DNA of 64,000 nucleotides from Anthostomella pinea. Its lineage: Eukaryota; Ascomycota; Sordariomycetes; Xylariales; Xylariaceae. The notes under the pieces were generated by a model. The model was given only the letters and a program-made list of their open reading frames with translations, did no database searches and was not told the DNA's origin. The stretch is taken from assembly GCA_963556695.1 (NCBI GenBank), contig CAUWAG010000003.1, forward strand, positions 4,960,001-5,024,000. The letters run 5' to 3'. This document shows, piece after piece, positions 34,508 to 44,743 of this stretch (its first letter is position 1; each line of letters starts with the position of its first letter). The translations under genes were made by a program, and so were the position numbers.

Positions 34508-36050
34508 CTACTCTCTGATCTTTTCGTAGGTTGGGAGTGCCCAATTCTGCATCCACTCCGACTTCAGGAGTTGTTCTGCAGTCGGCCGCGCCTCAGACTC
34601 GTACGAGAGCATTGACCGTAGCATGGCCAGGACAGCGTCTTTCTCCTCCGTGTCGAATGTGGGCATTCCTTCTTTTCGCCGCGGCGCTTGCACGCATTTG
34701 TCGAAGTGGCCCTCTAAAGGTGGGAGATATGGCTCCGATATAGGACTGCCATCCTCGGCGAACCAGTTGTGCCGTGTCTCCCATTTCGCCCACCATTCAG
34801 GCGGCAGTATACCGCAGACATATACCTGTTCACGAGTAATGCTGTCCTCGGTGGGAAACCAGGGCTCGAACAGTGTTCTCTGCCCGATAATCTCCCGGAT
34901 AGAACAGGCGAGCATCCATATGTCGGAGGAGTACGTAAGCGGTCTGGATGGCTCGTGTATAGTCTCCGGCGGTCGAACCAAGAGAGGTGCGTGGGAGTCG
35001 CATCGGGATTTTTGCAAGGGTGAAAAGCTTTCGCCAAAGTCGGCGAGGAAAATCTTGGCCTCCGATAGAGTCACCGTTTTACTCCCCATCCATAGCGGCA
35101 GCGTGGCGTGAGATGGTAGACCTGGAGGTAGAGGCCACGGTACACCCGGAGGTAGAGGCCCCTGGCGAAGAGGAACGATTTGTTCCGTCTCCGGCTGGCC
35201 GTACTTACAATACAGGTCTTCCACTGAGAGGCGCTCTATTCCATGTGGGAGGCGCAAAAGTATGTTGCCGAGGTGAAGATCTGCGAGATACGTATCAACT
35301 GGTAGATTCTAGGTTCAGAAGTGGGGTGGTGAGCGCCATATCTCCATGGACGAAGCCCCGGGCATGAACATAGGCAACAGCTAGGACAAGTTGCGCAACC
35401 AGAGCCCGGGCAACATCAAGCTGGAACAGTCGGGAGTCGTCTTTCGTGTTAGAAAGACTGGAGCTCGCGGGGGTTCTGACATAGCAGGGATGAATGCCAT
35501 CCGGGCCCTGAATCTCGAACTTATCAAGGACTGGTGGGATTAGGGATTTTCCCACGAGGCTGTCGTCAACTGCGATTCCATCACCAGTGTTGGAGAGGGC
35601 TGATAAAACATCGACTTCTCGGCCCGTTGAATCCGCTGTGCCGAATTTGACTGCCACAAAAGACTTGCACTGATCGTCACGAGCTAGCCACGTGGTTGAG
35701 TAGGTTCCAAACCCAAGTTTGTCGACTACTTGGTATCGACTGTGGAGTCTATCGCCGATGGTTGTGGGGTGGTAGCCACCAGGTTGGTAGTATTCGAGTC
35801 TTTCGACATCCTCGATGTATTCATACAGTAATCCGGGTGGTAAGTCGGGTGCAGAAATGTTGCTGGACGAGGTTGAGAAAGAACGACATGGATAGTCGCT
35901 ACGATACAGTGAATGATGGACCTTCCGTGGGAATGCTCGCAAGAGCACCCTTTGCGTGCAGCAAGGTCGGAAGAAGGGATGCCGGAGCAAAGGCGTCAAC
36001 GACTGCGGCGGCAATGTGTGGAGTGGCAGCAAGTCAAAAAGACAACACAA
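34508..36050 (-). pseudogene. SRPK-like protein kinase, apparently disabled
   Basis: Clear similarity to fungal SR-protein-kinase-like Ser/Thr kinases. The N-lobe reads GDRLHSRYQVVDKLGFGTYST with VAVKFGTAD (ATP-binding Lys). Then come AYVHARGFVHG, DLHLGNILLRLP (catalytic loop), FLADFGESF (DFG) and an SDIWMLACSIREI block, ending at 34508. Two defects are seen. First, the in-frame open stretch of exon 1 (from 36050, just after a TAA) contains no ATG before the kinase core, and no upstream exon that supplies one was found. Second, the needed intron 35281-35341 has a good TCGCAG acceptor that restores HG-DLHLGN, but begins with AT instead of GT (GGAG/ATATGG). Without splicing the frame hits a TGA inside it. 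All other key residues look intact. Probably a recent pseudogene; rare AT-AG splicing is the alternative. Confidence 0.75.
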
Positions 36051-37737
36051 TTATCTCTAACTCGTACATATTAACAAGTACATGTACATGTAGGTAGGCA
36101 TGTTGTTTGTTTTAGGTTAGAGGTTAAGGTAGGTAGAGACATGGAGGTGAGAGCATGTGAAGTTCGAACTTGCAGTTGGAAGTTTATGCTGGGATTATCG
36201 GCGCGGAACAGGTGCACGAGCCACCAACAAACCTCTAAGTACATAACATGTATCTCGTCGGCGCAGTCATAAGAGCTCCATAACCGTGTACAAATTGTTG
36301 AAGCTGAGAAATAAAAGGTTTCATCAGTCAGGAGCAGTGCCGCCGTCGTCTCTGATGAGTTTTTAGGCAGTGGCCACCGGGCTGCCTGGTTTGCGGCACC
36401 GGACTGGGCTTACTGTTGCGCATGGACTCTTGTACTCACGACAGTTGCTTCACAGGCTCAGCCTGACAGCTCGGCAGCGCCGCTTGTGATTGGAACCCGA
36501 ACGTCTTTGACCCGATATCTGCCAGCTCACCCAACGAGGCAGGCCTCGCCCTGCTGGCCACGATCAGGGTTGCTCAGCCTCAACCGGTGTCGTGGGCTGG
36601 TGTCGCTAGCCTTCAAGCCCAAGAGTACGGCTACGAGCTGGAGCCACGCCGAGAGGAGCAATGATCAACGGTAAGCTGGCTCGGTCGCAAGGTCAGGCAT
36701 GTCGGCCCAGATCTGAGGACGGGCAGCTGAGACGGGTTTGACGGGCAAGCCCTTGAAAGTTGTCACACGAAGTTCTCAATCTTCGACAGCGGCAGTGTGA
36801 CCATGATGCGGTCACATGCCACTCTGCCACTCTCCAACTCCTCAGCGCCCAACGTCATCCGACCCTCGGGCTTCAAGCAGGGAAGGCCCGTGATGATTTT
36901 GCTATCTACGCTGCCGACCCTTGAGGCTTTGGCTCTCTTTTACCTTTCGGCCTTGGTCTCAGATTGATATTCTGTCGGCTCAGAGTGTGCCAGGGTCAGT
37001 TGTCCGTCCATGCGTGCCCGAGGGGTCACGGCATGGCGGCGGGTGAGCCTTGAGCCTTCGGCCTTTGGGATTGCGGATTGAGGGAATGGGGAATCGTGGT
37101 GTTTCGAATCCCTCATGGTATTTATATCAATCCCACCTGTGCAACCAACCGAGCTCTCCTTATATCTGCCCTCTCGCTGTTCTTCTTTAAGAGAAGTTCT
37201 CTTTCTGCCACTGCTTCAAGACTCAAGAGCGCGGTATTCCTCGCAGTCGCATCCTGTCACGACACCCCGCCTTTTACACGGCATTTCTCGACGAAAAGGA
37301 GCCAAGTGAAGCCTTCCGTCCACCTGGGAATCGAGGGTGCACCACTGCATGTGAGGTTACACTGCCACGACGAGAAATCGCCTTTCCCTGCTGGCTGCAC
37401 TGGCATCGAGTCCCACCCACCACGAGAACCGGCCCAGCCCGATCGAAAATCTGGATTCTGGCCGCTGCAGGTATCCGTGACGTAGCCCACATCCCATCGC
37501 CAGCCCCCTGTCCGCTGCCCGCTGCCGCCTCTGCCCAACCAAGCCGGGTTGTTCTATATCAAGATCCCTCGCCCCCACCAAATGTGGTTCTACGCTTCAA
37601 CAGGTTAGCAGTCCAAGATCCTCCTCAGGCTTGCCGATGTCTACATATCTGCGCTTCCAGCCTTCCACCTCGCCTGAAGTCGCACGACCAAACATCTCAT
37701 TCTTCCATCTGAACAAAGAGCCAACCCGACTGACGAG
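36051..37737. other. Divergent intergenic region
   Basis: About 1.7 kb with no gene recognised; the last few hundred bases probably form the promoter and leader of the Pro/His-rich ORF. Confidence 0.5.
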
Positions 37738-38367
37738 ATGTCCACCATCTACTCAGTGCCCCGCGAGAAACGCTATGGCAAATACAAGAAGGTCCTATAC
37801 TTAGAGCCTCCCACCAACGGCAGCAAGACAGTCCGCACACGCATCACCACCATCGTCCCTGCGCCCGGTCCCCCGCCTCCGCCTCCAGCTCCAGCCCCAG
37901 CTCCTGTTCTATGTCTGCCAGAACCCAAGCCCGCGCCTGCACCCATCATCATCGCACCTCCGCCGCCGCCACCGCCGCCCCCAGCGCCAGTGGTGGTGCC
38001 CGAGCCCGAGCCGGAGATCGAGGTCATTGCTGTGGACGTCGACCCGTCCGTCAAGTCGGCCAAGAGTGTCAAGAGCTCCAAGAGTTCCAAGTCCTCCCAC
38101 AGCAGCCGGAGTCACAGCCACGGCCACGGCCACGGCCATAGCCACAGCCACAGCCGCGAACGGGAGGTCTACATTGAGCGCGAGAGGCTCGTCCCCGTCC
38201 GGGTCCCCGTGCCCTACCCCGTGCACGTGGAGCCCCAGTACGAAACCTTCCGCTACATCGAAGCGCCGCGGCGGTACGACGAGCCCCGGCGCCAGAGCCC
38301 GGATCGCGAGGATCGCGAGATCGTCATCGAGAATCATCGGCGACGGAAGTACATCCGCGACTGTTGA
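37738..38367 (+). CDS. Small Pro-rich, Ser/Lys- and His-rich protein, unknown
   Basis: A 209-aa single-exon ORF with a purine at -3 of its ATG. It starts MSTIYSVPREKRYGKYKKV. Two long proline runs (about 42-55 and 76-86) follow, then an acidic valine-rich spacer (PEPEPEIEVIAVDVD). A Ser/Lys repeat (SVKSSKSSKSSHSSRSH) leads into a His/Gly/Ser run near 128-143 that could bind metal ions. The charged C-terminus (EREVYIERERLVPVRVPVPY) ends in REIVIENHRRRKYIRDC. I do not recognise the family. The ordered-looking ends bracketing low-complexity runs, and GC-rich third positions, favour a real gene over chance. Confidence 0.65.
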   Translation: MSTIYSVPREKRYGKYKKVLYLEPPTNGSKTVRTRITTIVPAPGPPPPPPAPAPAPVLCLPEPKPAPAPIIIAPPPPPPPPPAPVVVPEPEPEIEVIAVDVDPSVKSAKSVKSSKSSKSSHSSRSHSHGHGHGHSHSHSREREVYIERERLVPVRVPVPYPVHVEPQYETFRYIEAPRRYDEPRRQSPDREDREIVIENHRRRKYIRDC

Positions 38368-39083
38368 GCGTCGTCGATAGAGCCCAGCACGCATCCTATG
38401 GATGGCGAGTCGGAAGGGCAGGCTTGATGCAAGTGATATGGCATATGATGATACGTCCAGAAGGGGGAGGATTTTCGGTGCATAGCGACGAGCAAGTGTT
38501 CTGAGTACATGTAGCTAGAGGAAGCGGGTGTAGGGGGCGGGCACGCCTGGCGTTTGGGTTGTCTGGGTAGGCGAGCCACAGGAGTTCATGGTCACGAGCA
38601 CGGTTATCTTCTTGTGTACATAGTTGGTCCTACATTATCTTATATATGATCGCAAGCTATCATTGAACATTCATCGCCCGCATTGTATCCATGCTCAACC
38701 TACGTTTGACCGCTAAAGTCGTCGAGGGGGACATGAGTTCTGAGTCTTCGGGCATCCTCACCTGACACCAACCACTTCCCTCCCCCCTGGCTGCCGCATA
38801 ATGTTCATTGGTCGTTCACCGATCTCCAAGCCGTGCTCCATCTGACCGATCTTCAAATCTGCAGACCTGCAGACCTGCACAACATACATACACCGCGTGG
38901 AGCTCACGCCTCCACTCCGACCGTCCACGCCACTTCCCCTCTCCGTCTGCGGGTCTCCCGCTAATGTAGACTCCCACCAACGACACGAGGGCATCAGCCC
39001 TCTTTCCCACCCCCTCATCCACATGAACTTGAAGTAATCAAATTAGCCTCAACCACTTGCATCAAAAACTTATAGGATGATCT
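38368..39083. other. Intergenic, no gene seen
   Basis: About 715 bp between the Pro/His-rich ORF and the tRNA gene; no supported gene. Confidence 0.55.
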
Positions 39084-39168
39084 GGGCGTTTGGTCTAGGG
39101 GTATGATACTTCCTTCGCATCTCCGCGGTGTTTGGAAGGGGTCCGGGGTTCAATTCCCCGAATGTCCA
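39084..39168 (+). tRNA. tRNA-Ala (anticodon CGC) with 13-nt intron
   Basis: Folds as a full cloverleaf. The acceptor stem GGGCGTT pairs with AATGTCC, using two G-U pairs, with discriminator A at 39168. The D-arm/A-box reads TGGTCTAGGGGTATGA. The anticodon stem CTTCC (39109-39113) pairs with GGAAG (39134-39138). The loop is TTCGCA then T38, with anticodon CGC at 39116-39118. A 13-nt intron (39120-39132) lies at the canonical place after base 37. T-arm: CGGGG-TTCAATT-CCCCG. A run of six T (39174-39179) follows as the Pol III terminator. The start resembles tRNA-Pro genes, but the loop reads CGC, not NGG, and the ATGTCC-like 3' half fits fungal tRNA-Ala(CGC). Confidence 0.88.
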
Positions 39169-39472
39169 TTTAGTTTTTTGTCTTCTCTCGAAGAGAAGTT
39201 TGTCCCTCTTCGGTTCTTCTATCTCCTTTTCCTGTTCTTTTTTAATTTATTACTCTCGTGCTTACTTAGGTATGTGTATGGGTATGACTCCGGTGAAATG
39301 ACCTATGGTGGTCTCGCTGTCGTTGGCGATCTGTTCCTCGGCTGCATCTGGAGTGCTCGTCGTGGCATATACACCCCCCTTATTGAGGACTCACTCGGTA
39401 CCGTGGGGTTGGGTCTGCTTATGGTGAAGATGAACGCCTTCTCATACTTGTTGTCACTTGCCTTGGAGCCTA
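39169..39472. other. Spacer after tRNA
   Basis: T-rich spacer with the Pol III terminator at its start; no gene seen. Confidence 0.6.
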
Positions 39473-39684
39473 TACCGTATATACTGTCGAATTCCATTCC
39501 GAGTCCCCCTGTCTAGCGCAAGTGGCCTGCGTGCGAAAAAGAGCCTCACCAGCCTCAAGTGGCTTCTTTTTGGGATTGTCTGTTATCAAGCCACAAGTAG
39601 ATGCGGCTGGTGCTCTGATTTTCGCACGCAGGCACTTGCGCTAGACAGGGGGACTTGGAATGAAATTCGACAGTATATACGGTA
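39473..39684. mobile_element. Hairpin MITE with long near-perfect inverted repeats, TA flanks
   Basis: Arms of about 80 bp (39475-39556 and 39600-39682) are almost perfect reverse complements, beginning CCGTATATACTGTCGAAT on the left and ending with its complement on the right. They also share the segment GTCCCCCTGTCTAGCGCAAG. Pairing continues inward with small mismatches, leaving a loop of roughly 25-30 nt. Both ends are bordered by TA (39473-39474, 39683-39684), as expected for Tc1/mariner-type insertion. No ORF inside. It lies about 300 bp after the tRNA gene. Confidence 0.8.
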
Positions 39685-40261
39685 GATCGTGGGTACCTTA
39701 GCACCGAGGTAAAGTACGTAAAGGACACTACCGGGTTTGAAACAGTATGGTCACATGCAAATGTGTTAGACCTCGGGCGCGAGGCAGGAATCTCAGAAAG
39801 GAGAGATATGAAACTAGACTGAACATCAAAGGGTATCTTTCGCTCCTTCCCATGCCTTTCCCTCCTGAACGTTTCCTTTTCCTTGGAACTTGACGCACTC
39901 AAACGCCTCGATGTATGCTTTGCCAATTCCGCAAGAGCAACGTCTTTGCTGTTGCTTACAAAAGGGAACCCTCGTGTGTCGTTCAGTCGTGCTTTGGATG
40001 AACCAGAGATCCGGTTCTCGATACTGTCTCTCTCTCCTCCTTAAGACTTGAGACTGACTTGTCCGGCAAGTTTTCGTGGTTGGCGTAGGTTGTGAATTCG
40101 GGATTCGGAAGTATGATCCTCGACTGACGGTCCCGCTGGATACGTCGAAGACCGATCCATCCGCAAATATACTGATTCTCGCAAAATCCATGCTTCCTCT
40201 CCATCGTAGGCAGAAGAGTCCAACGAAAACCCGCTGTAGCCGTACGCGCGTATTGGACACC
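39685..40261. other. Intergenic, 3' flank of the BTB-like gene
   Basis: About 575 bp; short ORFs only, no gene supported. Confidence 0.55.
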
Positions 40262-41335
40262 TCACAACTTCTTGACTCCAATAGCGCGCGCGTAATCCTT
40301 GCCCGCCTGTTCGCTCTTGACCCAGCGCATGAAGCCGGGATGGACGACGAGCTTCGCCTTCAAGTCCTCGCCGCTCTGGTACAGCTCCCGCCACAGCTTG
40401 GCGTGCCAGTCGTGCTTGAGGGCTAGGCGCACGGCGCGCACGAACGACATAAGATGCATGTCCCGGTTCTTGCGTTGCTCGGTCTTGTTCTTGTTGTTCT
40501 TCTCGTTGAGCTTGCTGGTCAGCGCGAAGATGTCGTTCAGCGCGATCTGGCGGAGCGCCAGGATGTCCCAGTGCATGCCGATGAGGTAGAGTTTCACGGA
40601 TGTCAGGTAGGACGACTCCAGTTCCCAGGTTTGGCTGCAGGTCCAGTCTGTGAGGGGTCGGAGATCAGTACGCTGGAATTGGCGATGGGGAAGTTGACGG
40701 GCGGCGGAAACGGGCTGGGGTGGTCTTACGGTCTGTGTACATGGCATCGAGAACTGAGTAGAAGACCTCGGGAGAATCGCACTCGGAGAATCGGTCCAGG
40801 ATGATCCACGGGAGCTATGTGGTGGAGGTTCTGTCAGCACGCTGTTCTTGAGATGATATGTAGCATGAATCGGTAGAAAGAAGCTCACCTCGCCGCTCTC
40901 GCTGAGAGTCAGGTCCATGCTCTCCAGGCTGGTACGCAGCGAGCCGCATTCACGCCTCAGAATGGCACTGTTGCATGGCCACGCAGTGCCCATGTACTCG
41001 ACCATGACATCTTCCGTAGGGGCGACGGTAGCCTCAGCGTATGCGGCATCATCAGTGTTCGCGATGATATCTGCGGCTTGCTCGGTGGCTGGGGCTTCCC
41101 TGTCGACATCCAGATCCAGATCCATTTCGATGTCCATCTCGTCGATGAGGGGCGTTGATCCGACAGCACCGCCGAGAGCCTCGTCATCGAAGTCACCGAA
41201 TAGAAAGGCTTCGATTTCCGCGTAGTATGGACTGACTGTGGTAGGGCCTTCTTTGGCTTCCGCGGATAGCGTCTGCGTCGCGTGCGCTGGGGAGAAGGTT
41301 GCAGTGGTCGCGCAGGTGGTGGTGAGTGAAGGCAT
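40262..41335 (-). CDS. BTB/POZ-like domain protein
   Basis: Exons 41335-40889, 40814-40730 and 40647-40262 give 305 aa. The N-terminal 100 residues are acidic and low complexity (DEMDIEMDLDLDVDRE). From about 108 a BTB-like fold is suggested: DVMVEYMGTAWPCNSAILRRE (usual BTB start with residues hidden or exposed), LPWIILDRFSECDSPEVFYSVLDAMYTD (rebuilt by the two introns), then helices ELESSYLTSVKLYLIGMHWD and ALRQIALNDIFALTSKL. A Lys/Asn-rich loop precedes the C-terminal helices (MSFVRAVRLALKHDWHAKLW). Fungi have many such small BTB proteins of unknown role, often outside Cullin-3 complexes. Domain assignment is moderate; the exon structure is well supported because both joins close in phase. 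Confidence 0.8.
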   Translation of the reverse strand: MPSLTTTCATTATFSPAHATQTLSAEAKEGPTTVSPYYAEIEAFLFGDFDDEALGGAVGSTPLIDEMDIEMDLDLDVDREAPATEQAADIIANTDDAAYAEATVAPTEDVMVEYMGTAWPCNSAILRRECGSLRTSLESMDLTLSESGEVSFFLPIHATYHLKNSVLTEPPPHSSRGSSWTDSPSAILPRSSTQFSMPCTQTVRPPQPVSAARQLPHRQFQRTDLRPLTDWTCSQTWELESSYLTSVKLYLIGMHWDILALRQIALNDIFALTSKLNEKNNKNKTEQRKNRDMHLMSFVRAVRLALKHDWHAKLWRELYQSGEDLKAKLVVHPGFMRWVKSEQAGKDYARAIGVKKL

Positions 41336-44300
41336 CGTGTGGATGCGGAAGACAGAGATCTGGTGGAGTCGGTGATTGACGAGAATAGCGAGTAACCAGA
41401 AGTATCGAGTAACCAGTTGCAGGAGTTGAATACGAAGATGTATGCTCTCAATTGATTGAGAGCGAAGATTGGTGGGAGGTGGTGGTTGAGAGTTCGGACG
41501 AAAGGATTTGTGGATGGAGGAGAGAAAGTGAGGTATAAGAAACCACAGGCGGGGCCTTTTTCAAGATAGAACACAATCGATAAGAGATAGCTATGAGGCA
41601 GAGGACCGACAGTGAGGCCATCAGGGAATCTCAGGCCCTGGTGGTTGAGCTCTAGCAGTGGTCCAGGTGTGTTTGCCAGCCACCTGCGTGCAAGCAGCCA
41701 GGCGGGGCGCCAGCAAAGGTCGACGATGTGCACCCGGTTTTCAGGAACATTTTGACAAGTTCAATGAGGGTCCTTAGCGGGCGCTCTCCAAAACAAGTCA
41801 GCCTATCTGCCATTTTGTGTCCGTTGCGTGTTGCCCACGGCCCTTGAAATCTGTTGAGGTTTGGCGCCGTGCATGGCATCGTGTTCGCAGGCCATGCTGC
41901 CGACACGTCGAAGACGTTTCATGATACAATCATATAAACGTCGTCTGTGCACCCGATGGGATAGATCTTGCAACGGCAGGAGCGACTGTTGCCTCATCTT
42001 TACGAGGTTGTTGTCACGTTGCCGTGCCACACCCAACCCGGCTTTCTACCGATTCGCCGTTCATCTTGGATTTCGACGAGTTCCAGAGTCGCCTAAGAAA
42101 CGGGAGGAGACCTAAGGTATATGATTCTGTGGCTATTCAAGACTCCTTGGACATCTTTACGTCGATATTGACATGGTGTCCCTCAAGATTAAGGGGCTTG
42201 GCTTCGCCCCCCCTTGCCCTACAGGCTACAGTAACAGGAGCAACGCTGTCACTACACGTCAAAATGTGGCACTGCACGCAGGGAGGTATTGGTAACGGAA
42301 TCTATCCTCCTTGAGACTCCTCTTCGGTGAATCTCATAGTTTGACACGTATCACTTGTATAACTCTGTCGTCCCATCTCATACCGTCTGGACGAACAGTA
42401 CCACCAATAGGGGAGACATGAGGCTTGCGCCCGAACAAGTAAGACCAATTCTCTCTCATATATGTCCCCTACTACCCACATCAGGCTGTCGTTACATAAG
42501 TATTAACTCAGTTTTGCCCTTCATGGGACCATCCATAGGGAGCAAGGAGCCAGTTCCTTTCGACGTGCGGATAACAACTCACTCAAAAGACCGGATGAGT
42601 AGTCACACAATCCGCCATAATTATAAGGCCATTTTTTGTGTGGAAAGCTCCACCTAGCAGTGCTATCCGCCTCCTTTCCACCTTCCCAAAGCTGATACGA
42701 ACCGGCTGCTGAGAGCAGAGGTGCAAACAGTCCCTTACATATGTATACCATCAATGGGTAGAAACCACAAACCACTGACGTGAAGGACACTTTACTTCAC
42801 AGTGGAAAAAGTGACAGCGCGGGACTTCTTGGAGAAAACTACCCATGGGATAAGCGCCGAGCTCGTGATTTTGCAAACTATGATGCTGACTGCTTGCCCT
42901 TTTCCCCCAAGAATGTTCCATAGCACGTAGCGATGATGTGTCGAAGATAATGTACCTATCAGCGGATTCAAATACGACGGCGTGTAAGACCGCTCCAGAT
43001 CAGGTCAGCGTTGTGGTAGTTAGATGCAGATTGCTAGAGATAAGTATGATAATCATCACCATCTTCTGCAGTCGTAGTATCGGGAGAATTTCTTCCCTGA
43101 TACAGCTGCCATGACTACGCCACTAGATCGTAATTTCATGTTCGCAACGCCTTACATGGAAGATTTACACCAATGGCACAGTCGTCGCACAAGTCACCAG
43201 GTGCTTGTCACCTCATGGGTGAAATCGATTGATTCACTACGGCTTAACAGAGACCAGTGAGTGATACTTATCATCGACAGCAGCACCTAGATTATGACAA
43301 GATCTAAATCGTTTGGCTTGATGTGCTTGGCTACATACATCACGCTCCAGTCCTCAAGGTGATTGCTTAACGATGGCCGGCTCATCAACACCAGCTAGAC
43401 AGGAACGCCTATGACTGGACAGTGGACACCTAAGCGTACCGTTTAGCTTCACGGCAGGCAAAACACGCACCGTTGCCGGTCTCCTTGGGGTATCTTCCCC
43501 TTCGCCGATAGTCAGCTAGTGCATCAGTCCTTCTAGGCCAATGTCTTGGTGAGGTCGCTCCAGGAGATCATTATGGCAATTAACTACTCGACTGGATCAA
43601 TTTAGGCTAGGTATGCCCAGGGGAACCAACCGCACCTACATGGCCCTGTCATCATTCATGACAGGTCCTCAGGAAAGATCTAAGCATGAATCACAATGAA
43701 ACAAGAACTTTACTCAGTAACATGAGTGAAAATAAACCCTACGGCTAGCAAAAAGGAGTGCGGCTTACCCCGGTCTTCTAGGGGGTACGTAAATGGGCTG
43801 CCGTAACTGCTAGGTATTTGCGTCAGGCAACCTAGCGAAGGAAGAAAATAAAAAGACAAAATAGCCTCCGCCCAGGCTCGAATCCGCCTCATCCTGAGAA
43901 CGAGATTCGACAAAAAGAAAGGTGCCTTGTTTGTTAATTGTTAAGTGTTAGTAGCTACCTCCGAAAAACCAGTTGGCTTTCCTCAAGCACATTGGTATAC
44001 CAATACTCCAGATGGTGGTCCGGTGCGATGGAAAATTTCGTTTTATTTTTGTACATGTACCCTCTGCGGCGACATGCACTGCTCCCGATGCAGCAATTTG
44101 TTTGAGCCCTGTCGCGGAAGATAAATCCGCAGAATTCGCAAGGTCTGTGAGGCGTTTCCTGGTGCGCGACTGTTAGCACATCGCGGGAGCGTAGATGATC
44201 TCATCGACGGTCGCTGATTACTTCGAGATGCCTCCTGGAACTTACTTGGCTGGATGTGGCGCCCCGTGGACCAAGACCAACTCAACAAATCGCCCACTCC

Positions 44301-44743
44301 TCGTATTGTACAGAATGATCTTTGAACTCTCTTCGGCTCGACCGCATCGAGTATGCGTGTCTTACCTGGGACCAAGCTGTCTGGGTGGCTGTTGCTGCGT
44401 GCCGTAGGTCGAGATGTCGGAGTGCTAGCCGCAGATAGGCCACATGTCAAGGCCCCAAGAGCCGGCAAGCAGCTCTTCTGCACTTTTGCATCGCTGTCAG
44501 CACCAGACTCTGTCTCGGACTCACCATCGAGTGAGAGTGGAGCCATCTTCGGCAAGAATGGTAGATAGGGGCTTTGCAGTAGAATGTTCGCTGAGAGGCT
44601 TAGGTGCATGAAACCCAGCCATACATCTGGCAACACCTGCCGTTCAAGAAGACCAGCGCAATCATTGTATAGGCGGTAGCGTAAAAACTGTACCGATGGC
44701 TCTCTGCATGCTCTCGGGATCAGCAAGCCGCGTGCCTCCTCGT
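41336..44743. other. 3.4-kb gene-poor region
   Basis: No supported gene. Between about 42790 and 43710 there is not even a 60-codon ORF on either strand. A 234-codon minus-strand ORF at 44043-44747 has no domain and was not accepted. Confidence 0.5.
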
